From Mycobacterium basiliense (lineage in GTDB: Bacteria; Actinomycetota; Actinomycetes; Mycobacteriales; Mycobacteriaceae), in the NCBI RefSeq assembly GCF_900292015.1, contig NZ_LR130759.1, positions 1,364,001-1,428,000 on the forward strand: a DNA stretch of 64,000 nucleotides. The letters are read 5' to 3'. The notes under the pieces were generated by a model. That model ran no database searches. It was not told where the DNA came from and saw only the letters and a program-made list of their open reading frames with translations. The translations under genes and the position numbers were made by a program. Positions 1 through 12,489 of the stretch are shown one piece after another (within the stretch, counting starts at the first letter, position 1; each line of letters begins with the position of its first letter).

Positions 1-928
1 GCTGAACAGTGGCCACGGAAATATTGGCCTCTTCAACTCCGGCAACGACAACGTGGGTTTCTTCAACTCCGGAGACAAGAACATCGGAATCGCCAACTCG
101 GGCTTGGGAGTTGGTCCACTGAGCACCGAATTCTTCACTTCGGGCGAATTCAACTCCGGCGTCGGCAGCTCGGGCACGCTCAACACTGGCTGGGGCAACT
201 CGGGTTCCACCAACAGCGGCTACTTCAACTCCGGTGACACCAACACCGGCCTGTTCAATTCGGGCGACACCAACACCGGTTTGTTCAACTCGGGTGACAC
301 CAACACGGGTTTCTTCAATTCGGGTGACACCAACACGGGATCGTTCAATGCCGGAACTGCAAACTTTGGCAGCTTCAACGGCGGCAGCATCAATACCGGT
401 GGCTTCAACTCGGGCAGCATCAATACCGGCTACGCCAACTCCGGCGGCACAAATACGGGCGTTCTCAATGCGGGCAATCTCAACACCGGCCCGTTCAGCC
501 CCTTTGATCAACCGGTGGTGAACTCGGGCTTCTCCAATGACTTCGACGGACCATTCGGCAAAGGGGGGGTCAACCAATCGGGCGCCTTTAATCAAGGCAA
601 CGGCAACTCGGGCTTTGACTCCGGTGACAACATAGAAGGGGGCACCATTAGCTCCTCGGGCTTCGAGAACCATGGCAACTTCGGTTCTGGTTTCTTGAAT
701 GCCGGCTCGTTTAGCTCGGGCTTCCGAAACACCGGCCCCGAGGGCATCAACCCCGGCTTCATGTCGGGCTTCGTCAACAGCTCGGGGACGTTCATCTCCG
801 GATTCTTCAACGCGGGTACCTTTACCCCGGGGTTGTTGGAGACGTTCAACTCGGGCTTCGGGAACCTGGGCAACCAGGTATCGGGCTTGTTCAACGCGCA
901 GAACGTCAAGTCCGGGCCGTTCCACTGA
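1..928 (+). CDS. PPE-MPTR family protein, C-terminal part (5' end outside window)
   Basis: The reading frame is open from the first base and ends at TGA 926-928; the N-terminal PPE domain lies upstream of the window. The visible protein is almost entirely the MPTR type of repeat, NxGxGNxG and FNSGxxNxG, typical of the largest PPE subfamily in slow-growing mycobacteria. These proteins are thought to be exported by ESX-5 and reach the cell envelope or surface; the function of this one is unknown. The repeat degenerates toward the C-terminus, where there are longer non-repeat inserts (about 515-640 and 740-830). In M. tuberculosis the neighbour upstream of tmk is sahH, so a PPE gene here is an insertion or rearrangement relative to that species. 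Family assignment is secure, individual identity is not. Confidence 0.93.
   Translation, partial: LNSGHGNIGLFNSGNDNVGFFNSGDKNIGIANSGLGVGPLSTEFFTSGEFNSGVGSSGTLNTGWGNSGSTNSGYFNSGDTNTGLFNSGDTNTGLFNSGDTNTGFFNSGDTNTGSFNAGTANFGSFNGGSINTGGFNSGSINTGYANSGGTNTGVLNAGNLNTGPFSPFDQPVVNSGFSNDFDGPFGKGGVNQSGAFNQGNGNSGFDSGDNIEGGTISSSGFENHGNFGSGFLNAGSFSSGFRNTGPEGINPGFMSGFVNSSGTFISGFFNAGTFTPGLLETFNSGFGNLGNQVSGLFNAQNVKSGPFH
221..340 (+). repeat. Four tandem 30-bp units inside the PPE-MPTR gene
   Basis: Units begin at 221, 251, 281 and 311. Each encodes a ten-residue repeat of the form xFNSGDTNTG, where the first residue is Y, L, L and F. They differ only at synonymous sites and at the first codon. This is the most homogeneous stretch of the gene and so the likeliest place for copy-number change by slippage or unequal exchange. 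Confidence 0.9.
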
Positions 929-988
929 GGCTGACGGTGGGTTACCGACCCGCTCCGCGGCGGTTCCGCATGTCGCGCATTAGCCGCG

Positions 989-1060
989 CCCTACGCCCGC
1001 CCTACGCCCGCCCTACGCCCGCCCTACGCCCGCAATGGCCCGCAATAGGCCCGCAATAGG
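989..1060 (+). repeat. 11-bp tandem repeat upstream of tmk
   Basis: Four perfect copies of CCCTACGCCCG occupy 989-1032. Three diverged copies of the form CAATRGGCCCG, one truncated, run to 1060, eight bases before the tmk start. It fills half of the 140-bp gap between the PPE gene and tmk. The period is not a multiple of three, so it is non-coding. It may be a slippage product; any effect on tmk expression is unknown. Confidence 0.85.
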
Positions 1061-1068
1061 CTGATGCG

Positions 1069-1722
1069 GTGCTGATCGCGATCGAAGGCGTGGACGGCGC
1101 GGGTAAGCGAACCCTGTCCGAGGGCCTGCGCACGGAGTTCGAGGCCGCCGGAAAGTCGGTGGCCACGCTGGCCTTCCCCCGTTACGGGAGCTCGGTCACG
1201 GCCGATATCGCCGCAGAGGCTCTGCATGGCGAGCACGGTGATCTTGCGTCGTCGGTGTTCGCGATGGCGACGCTGTTCGCGCTGGATCGGGCCGCCGCAG
1301 TAGAGGAGATCCACGGTTTGTGTCTGGCCTACGAGGTGGTGCTGCTGGACCGCTACGTGGCCTCCAACGCAGCCTACAGCGCGGCTCGCCTGCATGAGGG
1401 CTCCGCCGGCGCGGCGGTGGCCTGGGTGCGGCGGATGGAGTATCAACGGTTCGGGTTGCCGGAGCCCGACTGGCAGGTGCTGCTCGCGGTGCCCGTCGAG
1501 CTCGCCGGGGAAAGGTCGCGTGGGCGGGCCCGCGAGGACCCCGGCCGGCCGCGCGACAGCTACGAACGCGACGCCGAACTGCAGCGGCGCACCGGCCTGG
1601 TGTATACCGAGTTGGCCGCCGCCGGATGGGGCGGACCCTGGCTGGTCGTCGACGCGGATGTCGATCCGGGTGATCTGGCGGCGACTTTGATGTCGCCGAC
1701 GGCCCCGGACGGGAGAATTTGA
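1069..1722 (+). CDS. tmk: Thymidylate kinase
   Basis: Phosphorylates dTMP to dTDP with ATP in the cytoplasm, an essential step in dTTP synthesis. The 217-residue protein has the P-loop GVDGAGKRT at residues 7-15, with the Asp inside the loop that is characteristic of mycobacterial TMK, the DRYVASNAAYSAAR segment of the nucleoside site near residues 94-107, and a LID region rich in Arg near residue 150. GTG at 1069 is chosen because it gives the family N-terminus MLIAIEGVDG. It is the first gene of a run with mtrA, mtrB and lpqB as in other mycobacteria (Rv3247c in M. tuberculosis). A TTGACA hexamer at 1719-1724 overlaps the stop codon and could serve mtrA. Confidence 0.97.
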   Translation: MLIAIEGVDGAGKRTLSEGLRTEFEAAGKSVATLAFPRYGSSVTADIAAEALHGEHGDLASSVFAMATLFALDRAAAVEEIHGLCLAYEVVLLDRYVASNAAYSAARLHEGSAGAAVAWVRRMEYQRFGLPEPDWQVLLAVPVELAGERSRGRAREDPGRPRDSYERDAELQRRTGLVYTELAAAGWGGPWLVVDADVDPGDLAATLMSPTAPDGRI

Positions 1723-1791
1723 CAGTATTTGCCCTAATCAAGCAAGAAACGCCCGTGTGGCGCGTCAGTTTTATACCGAACTGGTGCCACC

Positions 1792-2478
1792 ATGGAGATC
1801 ATGAGGCAAAGGATTCTTGTCGTCGATGACGACGCTTCGCTGGCTGAGATGCTGACCATCGTGTTGCGTGGGGAGGGCTTCGACACCGCGGTCATCGGCG
1901 ACGGTACTCAGGCCCTGACTGCGGTGCGTGAATTGCGCCCCGACTTGGTGCTATTGGATTTGATGCTGCCCGGCATGAACGGCATCGACGTGTGTCGGGT
2001 GTTGCGCGCCGATTCCGGCGTGCCGATCGTGATGCTGACCGCCAAGACCGACACCGTCGATGTGGTGTTGGGTCTTGAGTCGGGTGCCGACGACTACATC
2101 ATGAAGCCCTTCAAGCCCAAGGAACTGGTCGCTCGGGTGCGTGCTCGGCTGCGCCGCAACGACGATGAGCCCGCCGAGATGCTCTCCATCGCCGACGTCG
2201 ATATCGATGTGCCGGCACACAAGGTCACTCGCAATGGTGAGCAGATCTCGCTGACGCCGCTGGAGTTCGACCTGCTGGTTGCGCTGGCACGCAAACCCCG
2301 CCAGGTGTTTACTCGTGATGTGCTGCTCGAACAGGTGTGGGGGTACCGGCACCCGGCGGATACCCGCCTGGTGAACGTGCACGTCCAGCGTCTGCGGGCC
2401 AAGGTCGAGAAAGACCCGGAGAACCCGACCGTGGTATTGACCGTTCGAGGAGTGGGTTACAAGGCCGGACCTCCGTGA
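1792..2478 (+). CDS. mtrA: Two-component response regulator MtrA
   Basis: OmpR/PhoB-family regulator, essential in M. tuberculosis, that controls cell-division and peptidoglycan-hydrolase genes and binds near oriC. The receiver domain covers residues 7-119 with the acidic pocket D13/D14, phosphoacceptor D56, T83 and K105. The winged-helix DNA-binding domain covers about 135-226 and ends with the conserved RGVGYKAGPP. The protein is 228 residues and nearly identical to the M. tuberculosis sequence I remember. The partner kinase MtrB starts 52 bases downstream. The ATG at 1792 has no strong ribosome-binding site; an internal ATG four codons later is an alternative start. Confidence 0.98.
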   Translation: MEIMRQRILVVDDDASLAEMLTIVLRGEGFDTAVIGDGTQALTAVRELRPDLVLLDLMLPGMNGIDVCRVLRADSGVPIVMLTAKTDTVDVVLGLESGADDYIMKPFKPKELVARVRARLRRNDDEPAEMLSIADVDIDVPAHKVTRNGEQISLTPLEFDLLVALARKPRQVFTRDVLLEQVWGYRHPADTRLVNVHVQRLRAKVEKDPENPTVVLTVRGVGYKAGPP

Positions 2479-2530
2479 TCCGCGCCGGCGACGACGCCCA
2501 GCGTCGTCGCGAGGTTAAGGAGCGGCGCCA

Positions 2531-4210
2531 TTGATTTGGGGCTCGCGGCGACGCATTCGGGGTCGTTGGGGGCGCTCTGGCCCGATGACACGAGGCTTGA
2601 GTGCGTTGAGTCGAGCCGTAGGTGTCGCATGGCGCCGGTCGCTGCAACTGCGAGTCGTGGCGTTGACCCTTGGACTTTCCCTGGCCGTGGTGTTGGCGCT
2701 GGGCTTCGTGCTGACCAGCCAAGTCACCAACCGCGTGCTCGACATCAAGCTCAAGGCCGCGATCGACCAGATCGAGCGAGCGCGCAACACCGTCAGCGGA
2801 ATCGTCAACGGTGAAGAGACGAGGTCGTTGGACAGCAGCCTGCAACTGGCCCGAAACACGCTGACGTCGAAAACTGATCCCGCCTCGGGTGCCGGCCAAG
2901 CGGGCGCCTTTGATGCGGTGCTGATGGTGCCGGGGGACGGACCGCGGGCCGCCTCCACGGCCGGTCCCGTCGACCAGGTGCCCCCCGCGTTGCGCGGGTT
3001 CGTCAAGGCTGGGCAGGCCGCCTACCAGTACGCCACCGTGCATACCGATGGTTTCTCCGGCCCGGCGCTCATCGTCGGTACGCCGACGTCGTCGCGGGTG
3101 GCGAACCTGGAGTTGTATCTCATCTTTCCCCTGGCCAACGAGCAGGCCACGATCACGCTGGTGCGAGGCACGATGGCGACCGGCAGCCTGGTGCTGCTGG
3201 TCCTGCTGGCCGGCATCGCGCTGCTGGTATCGCGCCAGGTCGTGGTGCCGGTACGGTCGGCGTCGCGGATCGCCGAACGATTCGCCGAGGGCCATCTCTC
3301 CGAACGCATGCCCGTGCGCGGTGAAGACGACATGGCCCGGTTGGCGTTGTCGTTCAACGACATGGCGGAAAGCCTGTCCCGTCAGATCACCCAACTCGAG
3401 GAGTTCGGCAACCTGCAGCGCCGGTTCACCTCCGATGTCAGCCATGAACTACGCACCCCGCTGACCACGGTTCGAATGGCGGCCGATTTGATCTACGACC
3501 ACAGCGCAGACCTGGACCCGACGCTGCGTCGTTCCATCGAGTTGATGGTCAGCGAGCTGGACCGGTTCGAGTCGTTGCTCAACGACCTGCTGGAAATCTC
3601 CCGGCACGACGCCGGGGTGGCCGAGTTGTCTGTCGAGGCGGTCGATTTGCGCGCTACCGTCAACAACGCGCTGGGGAACGTGGGCCATCTGGCCGAGGAG
3701 GCCGGCATCGAACTGCTCGTGGACCTGCCCACCGAAGAGGTGATCGCCGAGGTCGATGCGCGCCGGGTGGAACGGATACTGCGCAACCTGATCGCCAACG
3801 CCATCGACCACGCCGAACATAAACCGGTGCGCATCCGGATGGCCGCCGACGAAGACACCGTCGCGGTCACCGTCCGTGATTACGGGGTGGGGCTGCGGCC
3901 CGGTGAGGAGAAGCTGGTGTTCAGCCGGTTCTGGCGCGCGGACCCCTCGCGGGTGCGGCGCTCCGGCGGCACCGGGCTGGGCTTGGCGATCAGCGTCGAA
4001 GATGCCCGGCTGCATCAGGGACGGTTGGAGGCGTGGGGCGAGCCCGGCCAGGGTGCCTGTTTCCGGCTGACGCTTCCGCTGGTCCGCGGCCATAAGGTCA
4101 CCACCAGCCCGCTGCCCATGAAACCGGTCCCGCAACCGGCCCCACAACCGAACGTAACGGAGCACGACGAACGCCAGCGTCCACGCGAGCACGCGGAGTG
4201 GAGCGGCTGA
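2531..4210 (+). CDS. mtrB: Sensor histidine kinase MtrB
   Basis: Membrane histidine kinase that phosphorylates MtrA; in mycobacteria it localises to the septum. The 559-residue protein has a first membrane helix at about 40-62, an extracytoplasmic domain to about 212, a second helix at about 213-233, HAMP, the HisKA box [15 protein letters not shown] with phosphoacceptor H305, and a HATPase domain with N-box [18 protein letters not shown] and GGTGLGLAI. The TTG start at 2531 is chosen because AAGGAG sits about 9 bases upstream and the N-terminus [12 protein letters not shown] matches the family. The C-terminal tail is Pro-rich. The 3' end overlaps lpqB by 13 bases. Confidence 0.98.
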   Translation: MIWGSRRRIRGRWGRSGPMTRGLSALSRAVGVAWRRSLQLRVVALTLGLSLAVVLALGFVLTSQVTNRVLDIKLKAAIDQIERARNTVSGIVNGEETRSLDSSLQLARNTLTSKTDPASGAGQAGAFDAVLMVPGDGPRAASTAGPVDQVPPALRGFVKAGQAAYQYATVHTDGFSGPALIVGTPTSSRVANLELYLIFPLANEQATITLVRGTMATGSLVLLVLLAGIALLVSRQVVVPVRSASRIAERFAEGHLSERMPVRGEDDMARLALSFNDMAESLSRQITQLEEFGNLQRRFTSDVSHELRTPLTTVRMAADLIYDHSADLDPTLRRSIELMVSELDRFESLLNDLLEISRHDAGVAELSVEAVDLRATVNNALGNVGHLAEEAGIELLVDLPTEEVIAEVDARRVERILRNLIANAIDHAEHKPVRIRMAADEDTVAVTVRDYGVGLRPGEEKLVFSRFWRADPSRVRRSGGTGLGLAISVEDARLHQGRLEAWGEPGQGACFRLTLPLVRGHKVTTSPLPMKPVPQPAPQPNVTEHDERQRPREHAEWSG

Positions 4211-6009
4211 TGCGGGGATATCCGGCGGCAGGTCGGTTTGGTCCACGGGTTTTTCCGAAAGTTTTGGCCTTGCTGTTCGCGGGTGCGCTGCTCGGCGGCT
4301 GCGCGAGCGTGCCCAGCTCCTCGGCCCCGCAAGCCATCGGCACCGTCGAGCGACCGGCACCGTCGAACCTGCCCAAGCCGATCCCTGGCATGGATCCCGA
4401 TGTGCTGCTACGCGAATTCCTCAAGGCAACGGCGGACCCGGCCAACCGGCATCTTGCGGCCCGACAGTTTCTTACGCAGTCGGCCTCCAATTCGTGGGAT
4501 GACGCCGGCAGCGCGCTCCTGATCGACCACGTCGTATTCGTCGAAACCCGTGGTGCCGAACGAGTTTCGGCGACCATGCGAGCGGACATCCTGGGTTCGC
4601 TGTCCGACATGGGGGTCTTTGAAACCGCCGAAGGCGAGCTGCCCGACCCCGGACCGATCGAGTTGGTGAAGACATCTGGTGGTTGGCGCATCGATCGTCT
4701 GCCCAACGGGGTGTTTTTGGACTGGCAGCAATTCCAATCCACCTACAAGCGCAACACGCTGTACTTCGCGGACCCGACCGGCAAGACGGTGGTTCCCGAC
4801 CCGCGCTACGTTGCCGTGTCCGATCACGACCAGCTGGCCACCGAGCTGGTGTCCAAGCTGTTGGCGGGTCCCCGTCCGGAGATGGCGCGCTCGGTGCGCA
4901 ACCTGTTGGCCCCGCCACTGCGGCTGCGCGGTCCGGTGACCCGTGCCGATGGTGGCAAGAGCGGCATCGGCAAGGGGTACGGTGGCGCGCGCATCGATCT
5001 GGAGAAACTCGCCACCACCGACCCGCACAGTAGGCAATTGCTGGCCGCACAGATCATTTGGACGCTGGCCCGCGCCGACATCAGGGGGCCCTACGTCATC
5101 AACGCTGACGGTGCCCCGCTCGACGACCGGTTCGCCGAAGGATGGACCACCTCCGACGTCGCCGCCACCGACCCGGGCGTTGCCGACGGTGCGGGGGCAG
5201 GACTGCATGCCCTGGTCGGCGGGTCGCTGGTCGCGCTGGACGGCCAGCGGATCACCACCGTGCCCGGCGCATTCGGACGGATGGGAGACCAAACCGGTGC
5301 CGCGCTGTCCCGCAGCGGCCGCCTGGTGGCCTCGGTGGTGACGCTGCGTCGCGGCGCCCCCGATGTCGCGGCCTCCTTGTGGATCGGCGATCTGGGCGGT
5401 GAGGCGGTCCAGGCTGCCGACGGCCACAATTTGTCGCGGCCCAGCTGGTCGTTGGACGACGCGGTCTGGGTGGTGGTCGATACCAACAACGTGCTGCGGG
5501 CGATTCAGGAACCCGCGTCAGGGCAACCGGCGCGGATTCCGGTGGATTCCACCGCGGTGGCCAGTCGCTTTCCGGGGGCGATCACCGACCTGCAGCTGTC
5601 TCGCGATGGGACCCGGGCCGCGATGGTGATCGATGGGCAGGTGATCCTCGCCAGCGTCGAGCAGACCCAGGCCGGGCAGTTCGCCCTGACCTATCCGCGG
5701 CGGCTGGGTTTCGGGTTGGGTACTTCGGTGGTGTCGTTGTCCTGGCGAACCGGTGATGACATCGTGGTGACCCGCAACGATGTCACCCATCCGGTGTCGT
5801 ATGTGAACCTCGACGGGGTGAATTCCGACGCCCCCGCTCGAGGCCTGCAGATACCGTTGTTCGCTATCGCGGCCAACCCGTCGGCGGTGTACGTCGCGGG
5901 TCCGCAAGGGGTGCTGATGTACTCGGCGTCGTCCGCGGACGGCCAACAAGGTTGGACAGAGGTGTCCGGTCTGATGGTGGCCGGGGCCGCGCCGGTGCTA
6001 CCGGGATAG
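4198..6009 (+). CDS. lpqB: Lipoprotein LpqB, MtrAB accessory
   Basis: Envelope lipoprotein that binds the MtrB extracellular domain and modulates MtrA phosphorylation. The 603-residue protein begins at GTG 4198 inside mtrB, giving MERLMRG as in orthologs. A signal sequence ends in lipobox LLGGC with the lipidated Cys at residue 35. A GerMN-type domain follows (about residues 60-300, including [12 protein letters not shown]) and then a beta-propeller-like C-terminal half. The 13-base overlap with mtrB implies translational coupling. The n-region before the hydrophobic stretch is longer than in the M. tuberculosis protein as I recall it. Confidence 0.97.
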   Translation: MERLMRGYPAAGRFGPRVFPKVLALLFAGALLGGCASVPSSSAPQAIGTVERPAPSNLPKPIPGMDPDVLLREFLKATADPANRHLAARQFLTQSASNSWDDAGSALLIDHVVFVETRGAERVSATMRADILGSLSDMGVFETAEGELPDPGPIELVKTSGGWRIDRLPNGVFLDWQQFQSTYKRNTLYFADPTGKTVVPDPRYVAVSDHDQLATELVSKLLAGPRPEMARSVRNLLAPPLRLRGPVTRADGGKSGIGKGYGGARIDLEKLATTDPHSRQLLAAQIIWTLARADIRGPYVINADGAPLDDRFAEGWTTSDVAATDPGVADGAGAGLHALVGGSLVALDGQRITTVPGAFGRMGDQTGAALSRSGRLVASVVTLRRGAPDVAASLWIGDLGGEAVQAADGHNLSRPSWSLDDAVWVVVDTNNVLRAIQEPASGQPARIPVDSTAVASRFPGAITDLQLSRDGTRAAMVIDGQVILASVEQTQAGQFALTYPRRLGFGLGTSVVSLSWRTGDDIVVTRNDVTHPVSYVNLDGVNSDAPARGLQIPLFAIAANPSAVYVAGPQGVLMYSASSADGQQGWTEVSGLMVAGAAPVLPG

Positions 6010-6064
6010 GCGCTGGGCCGCTCCGACCGCACCGACTACCCTCGCAGTGAGGAGGCGCTTATCG

Positions 6065-6889
6065 ATGTCGCCCAAAGTCCCCTTTTTGCGTTGGGATGAT
6101 CCCTTCCGCGCCCTGGATGTTTTGGCCTCGTTGTGGTCGTCGACCGGGTTGCCGTCGGTGGGCGCGGGGGCGGCCCATGCCGTCGCCATGCCTTACCGGA
6201 CGTTGTTCACCACGTTGCAGCAGCTGCTGGTCGGCAAGGAAGTCACGGTGCGTATCGGCGACCGTGATGTGCTGCTGACCGTCACCGAGCTGGATTCCGC
6301 GCTCGATCCGCAAGGGTTGGCCGTCGGTCAACTCGGCGAGGTTCGAGTGGCCGCCCGCGATATCAGGTGGGATGGGCAGCATCTGCACAGCGCCGTTGCC
6401 GTCCTACGCAACGTGCACATCCGTCCGGGCGTGCCCCCGGTCGTGGTGGCGGCGCCGGTCGAACTGTCATCGACGCTGCCGGCAGCGGTCTTCGAGGAGG
6501 TACTGCAGCAGGTGGCTCCGCAACTGCGCAGTGAGCTGTCGGAGGATGGGATCGCTCGACTCCGTTGGGCGCGTCGGCCTGGTTGGGGTGGTCTCGAGGT
6601 AGACGCCGATGTGGTCGGCGCGACGTTGTGGCTGCGGCCGCGCGCCGTGGTCACCGGCCAACGGCGGTGGACGCTGCCCGGCCGGACCCCTTCCTACCGG
6701 GTTCCGCTGCCCGATCTGCCCCAGGGCCTGCTGATCACCGACGTCACGTTGGGCGTGGATTCTTTGGAGCTGTCCGCCCTGCTGCCAGAATGGCGAATGG
6801 ACCTGCCAATGAGGTATCTCGAGGACCTCATCACTCGGCTGAGTCAGGGTGCGCTCAGCTTCACCTGGCCGTCGTGGTGGCGAGGCTAG
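6065..6889 (+). CDS. Conserved hypothetical protein, possibly LmeA/DUF2993-like
   Basis: Corresponds by position to M. tuberculosis Rv3243c. The 274-residue protein has no clear signal peptide. Its C-terminal part (WTLPGRTPSYRVPLPDLP, then LLITDVTLGVDSLELSALLP) resembles the lipid-binding beta domain of DUF2993/LmeA proteins; that resemblance is by eye and is an inference. ATG 6065 is preferred because AGGAGG lies at 6050-6055 with nine-base spacing; a GTG at 6047 is in frame but has no such site. It lies 55 bases after lpqB and could be cotranscribed with it. Confidence 0.8.
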   Translation: MSPKVPFLRWDDPFRALDVLASLWSSTGLPSVGAGAAHAVAMPYRTLFTTLQQLLVGKEVTVRIGDRDVLLTVTELDSALDPQGLAVGQLGEVRVAARDIRWDGQHLHSAVAVLRNVHIRPGVPPVVVAAPVELSSTLPAAVFEEVLQQVAPQLRSELSEDGIARLRWARRPGWGGLEVDADVVGATLWLRPRAVVTGQRRWTLPGRTPSYRVPLPDLPQGLLITDVTLGVDSLELSALLPEWRMDLPMRYLEDLITRLSQGALSFTWPSWWRG

Positions 6890-6959
6890 CACCTCGGCTC
6901 GACAGGTTGGCCGGCGTTAACTCGGTCGCCTTGTCACCCACTGCCGGCACACTGCACAT

Positions 6960-7604
6960 GTGCTCGACCTCATTCTGCCGCTGGAATGCGGCGGCTGCGG
7001 AACACCATCGACGCGTTGGTGCGCCGACTGCGCCACGGAGCTGTTGGTGGCTGCCGATGCGCCGCGGGTGGTGACTCCCCGCATCGACCCACAGGTGCCG
7101 GTGCTCGCGCTTGGCCGCTATGTCGGTGCGCGGCGCCACGCGATCCTCGCGATGAAAGAGCGCGGCCGCAGCGACCTGGTGACGCCGCTGGCGCGGGTCT
7201 TGGCCGTCGGCGTTCACCGGTTGTTGAGGTGGGGCTTAATCCGAACCCCGGTGACGATCGTGCCCGCGCCCACGCGACGCGCCGCGGCGCGCCGGCGCGG
7301 CGGTGATCCGGTTGCCCGCATCGTCGGCGCGGCGGTGGCAGGCCACCCGGAGATCAGTGTCGTTGCGGCGTTGCGAATCAAGGCGCTGGCGCGCGACTCG
7401 GTGGGCCTGGGCGCCGCCGATCGTGAACGCAACATCGCGGGCCGGGTGCGGCTGCACACCACGCGGTTGGGCACCGCAGCGCACAGCGAAGTCATGGTCG
7501 TTGACGACATCGTCACCACCGGGGCGACGGCGCGGGAGTCCGTTCGCGTGCTGCAGGCCGTTGGTATCCGGGTTGCCGCCGTGCTAGCGATCGCTGCGGC
7601 ATAA
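6960..7604 (+). CDS. ComF-family phosphoribosyltransferase-like protein
   Basis: Member of the ComF/GntX family with a type I phosphoribosyltransferase fold; the molecular function in mycobacteria is not established. The 214-residue protein has an N-terminal zinc-ribbon-like CxxC pair (C10, C13, C21, C24) and the PRPP-binding signature VMVVDDIVTTGAT near residues 178-190. The start is GTG 6960. Matches Rv3242c in position. The preceding gap of 70 bases has no obvious promoter, so it may belong to the upstream transcript. Confidence 0.9.
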   Translation: MLDLILPLECGGCGTPSTRWCADCATELLVAADAPRVVTPRIDPQVPVLALGRYVGARRHAILAMKERGRSDLVTPLARVLAVGVHRLLRWGLIRTPVTIVPAPTRRAAARRRGGDPVARIVGAAVAGHPEISVVAALRIKALARDSVGLGAADRERNIAGRVRLHTTRLGTAAHSEVMVVDDIVTTGATARESVRVLQAVGIRVAAVLAIAAA

Positions 7605-7721
7605 AGATGACAAGAGTTCGTGAAGAACTCGAAACAGGTGCGCCAAAGTGGTGGCACGGCGAGGCAAACACGAGCTAACGTCGGAGACAACGTTTTATGA
7701 CTCACGGTCGCGATTTCCCGA

Positions 7722-7743
7722 GTTGTTCCCAGGTTGTTCCTAG
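7722..7743 (+). repeat. Two tandem 11-bp copies upstream of hpf
   Basis: GTTGTTCCCAG and GTTGTTCCTAG are directly adjacent at 7722-7732 and 7733-7743, followed by GTTC. They lie in the 301-base gap (7605-7905) between the comF-like gene and hpf, about 160 bases before the hpf start. On the minus strand each unit reads as GGAAC, the -35 element of ECF sigma factors, but the orientation is away from hpf. Two adjacent copies suggest a regulator site; no known regulator is assigned. Nothing else recognisable was seen in this gap. Confidence 0.5.
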
Positions 7744-7905
7744 GTTCAAGTACACCCGCGGTAGGAGGTGAGTATTCGACATCTTGCTCCGGCGGGCAGC
7801 CTGTGGCGGTGACTTGGCTAAGCCGCTCCAACCCTCGTCGGCGCATATCTGAATGCCGTGCACGCAGGGCGCGTGTGACGTGGAAAGAGAAACGAGTTGT
7901 CACGT

Positions 7906-8595
7906 ATGTCAAGGCTTACCGCGGATTCCGATCAGGTTCTGGACCGGCCCATGGCCGGAGCCGACGAACAGGTCGAGCCGACCTCGCACGCCGAGATCGT
8001 ATTCAAAGGACGCAACGTCGAGATTCCCGATCACTTTCGCATCTACGTTTCCCAGAAACTCGCCCGCTGCGAGCGGCTCGATCGAACCATCTATCTGTTC
8101 GACGTCGAACTTGACCATGAACGCAATCGTCGCCAGCGCAAATCCTGTCAGCGCGTGGAGATCACCGCTCGCGGACGCGGGCCAATCGTGCGCGGCGAGG
8201 CCTGCGCCGACAGCTTTTATGCCGCGCTGGAGTCCGCAGTAGTGAAATTGGAGAGTCGGCTGCGCCGCAGCAAGGACCGCCGCAAGGTGCACTACGGTGA
8301 CAAGACGCCCGTGTCATTGGCCGAGGCGACCGCTGCGGTGCTACCGCCGGAGCGGGCCTTCGATGCGAAACCCGCCGAGCCACACGATCATGACGGCGCG
8401 GTCGTGGACCACGAGCCAGGGCGCATCGTGCGTATCAAAGAGCACCCGGCCAAGCCGATGTCGGTTGATGATGCGCTGTATGAAATGGAACTCCTCGGGC
8501 ACGACTTCTTCTTGTTCTTCGACAAGGAGACCGAACGGCCGACCGTCGTTTACCGCCGGCACGGCTACGACTATGGGTTGATTCGACTGGCTTGA
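7906..8595 (+). CDS. hpf: Long-form ribosome hibernation promoting factor
   Basis: Binds the 30S decoding centre and, in the long form, drives 100S dimers or stabilises resting ribosomes. The 229-residue protein has the YfiA/HPF N-domain (FKGRNVEIPDHFRIYVSQKL onward, with LDHERNRRQRKSCQRVEI) and the C-terminal dimerisation domain (PMSVDDALYEMELLGHDFFL to the end). It matches M. tuberculosis Rv3241c, which lies beside secA1. ATG 7906 is chosen; an in-frame TTG at 7897 is a close alternative, with a GAAAGAGA stretch upstream serving either. The long upstream gap suggests its own promoter. Confidence 0.93.
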   Translation: MSRLTADSDQVLDRPMAGADEQVEPTSHAEIVFKGRNVEIPDHFRIYVSQKLARCERLDRTIYLFDVELDHERNRRQRKSCQRVEITARGRGPIVRGEACADSFYAALESAVVKLESRLRRSKDRRKVHYGDKTPVSLAEATAAVLPPERAFDAKPAEPHDHDGAVVDHEPGRIVRIKEHPAKPMSVDDALYEMELLGHDFFLFFDKETERPTVVYRRHGYDYGLIRLA

Positions 8596-8666
8596 GATAG
8601 CCGCTTGAGATAGCCCAACTGATGGTCGGCGGCCTTCGCCACGTCGTCACCTACGATGGGAGTCGC

Positions 8667-8676
8667 CTTATATAAG
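8667..8676 (+). promoter_or_regulatory. AT-rich palindrome, candidate secA1 promoter element
   Basis: CTTATATAAG is a perfect 10-bp palindrome 31 bases before the secA1 start, in very GC-rich surroundings. TATAAG-like sequence at this distance could be a -10 region or an operator. This is inferred from base composition and position only. Confidence 0.4.
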
Positions 8677-8707
8677 ACGAAGACTCCTACCTACAGGGGA
8701 CATAGCT

Positions 8708-11569
<2,862 letters not shown>

Positions 11570-11615
11570 TTTGCCGGCTAGCGCTTTCTGCGCATTTCCG
11601 GCGCACAATTGAGGA

Positions 11616-12371
11616 ATGAAGCGCTATCTGATGATCGGTTACGGAGTTCTGAGTTACCTGCTCTTTTTGATTGCTTTCTTGTATGCCATCGGCTTCGTCG
11701 GCGCAATCGTGGTGCCGCGCAACGTCGATCACGGTATCGCCGCGCCGTTGGGGGTGGCGGTGCTGGTCAATCTGGCGCTGCTTGGGTTGTTCGGAGCCCA
11801 GCACAGTGTCATGGCGCGGCCGGGATTCAAACGTTGGTGGACGCGGTTGGTGCCGTCGCCCATTGAGCGCAGCACCTACGTCTTGCTGGCCAGCGCTGCA
11901 CTGATCTTGCTGTATTGGCAGTGGCGAACAATTCCGGCAGTTGTCTGGGATGTCCACAATTCGGCAGGCCGTGTGCTGCTGTGGGCATTGTTCTGGTTGG
12001 GTTGGGCGACCGTATTCGCCTCCTCGTTCATGGTCAACCATTTCGATTTGTTCGGACTGCGCCAGGTGTACTTGGCGTGGCGGGAAAAGCCGTATACGGA
12101 CATAGGTTTTCGCACCAGTCTGCTGTATCGGCTGGTCCGCCACCCCATCATGCTCGGCTTCATCATCGCGTTCTGGGCGGCGCCCACGATGACGGCCGGC
12201 CACTTGCTGTTCGCGATCGGCGCCACGGGCTACATTCTGATAGCCCTGCCCCTGGAAGAGCGTGACCTGGTGAGAGCGCTGGGAAACCAATACCAAGACT
12301 ACCGTCGAGACGTGCCGATGCTGCTGCCGCGGCTGCGTTGGAACTCGAGTAAAACGGTTGGTCAACACTGA
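11616..12371 (+). CDS. mddA: MddA-like membrane methyltransferase (NnrU/ICMT fold)
   Basis: The 251-residue protein has about six hydrophobic segments and the C-terminal signature of isoprenylcysteine-methyltransferase-like proteins: LVRHPIMLGFIIAFW, then a helix, then LPLEERDLVRALGNQYQDYR. This pattern is shared by MddA, which methylates methanethiol with S-adenosylmethionine to give dimethyl sulfide. The M. tuberculosis counterpart by position is Rv3238c, which I recall being discussed as an MddA homolog. Substrate is inferred from family resemblance and was not tested here; a general NnrU-type annotation is the fallback. It starts 46 bases after secA1. Confidence 0.75.
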   Translation: MKRYLMIGYGVLSYLLFLIAFLYAIGFVGAIVVPRNVDHGIAAPLGVAVLVNLALLGLFGAQHSVMARPGFKRWWTRLVPSPIERSTYVLLASAALILLYWQWRTIPAVVWDVHNSAGRVLLWALFWLGWATVFASSFMVNHFDLFGLRQVYLAWREKPYTDIGFRTSLLYRLVRHPIMLGFIIAFWAAPTMTAGHLLFAIGATGYILIALPLEERDLVRALGNQYQDYRRDVPMLLPRLRWNSSKTVGQH

Positions 12372-12489
12372 TTTTCGAGCGGCGCTGCCCGGTGTCCGGG
12401 CGCCCCGGCATCATCCTGGGCGCGGTCCTCGCTTATGAAATCGGCCGAAGCCACTTCTATCTCGGCGGAGTTTCGTCAAGTATTGGGCT

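Noticed and set aside
221..340. Regular repeats that could suggest a CRISPR array
   Set aside because: The units are directly adjacent, have no spacers, keep the reading frame and encode MPTR residues.
7734..8242. Alternative plus-strand frames overlapping the start of hpf
   Set aside because: Arg/Ser-rich translations out of frame with the conserved HPF domain.
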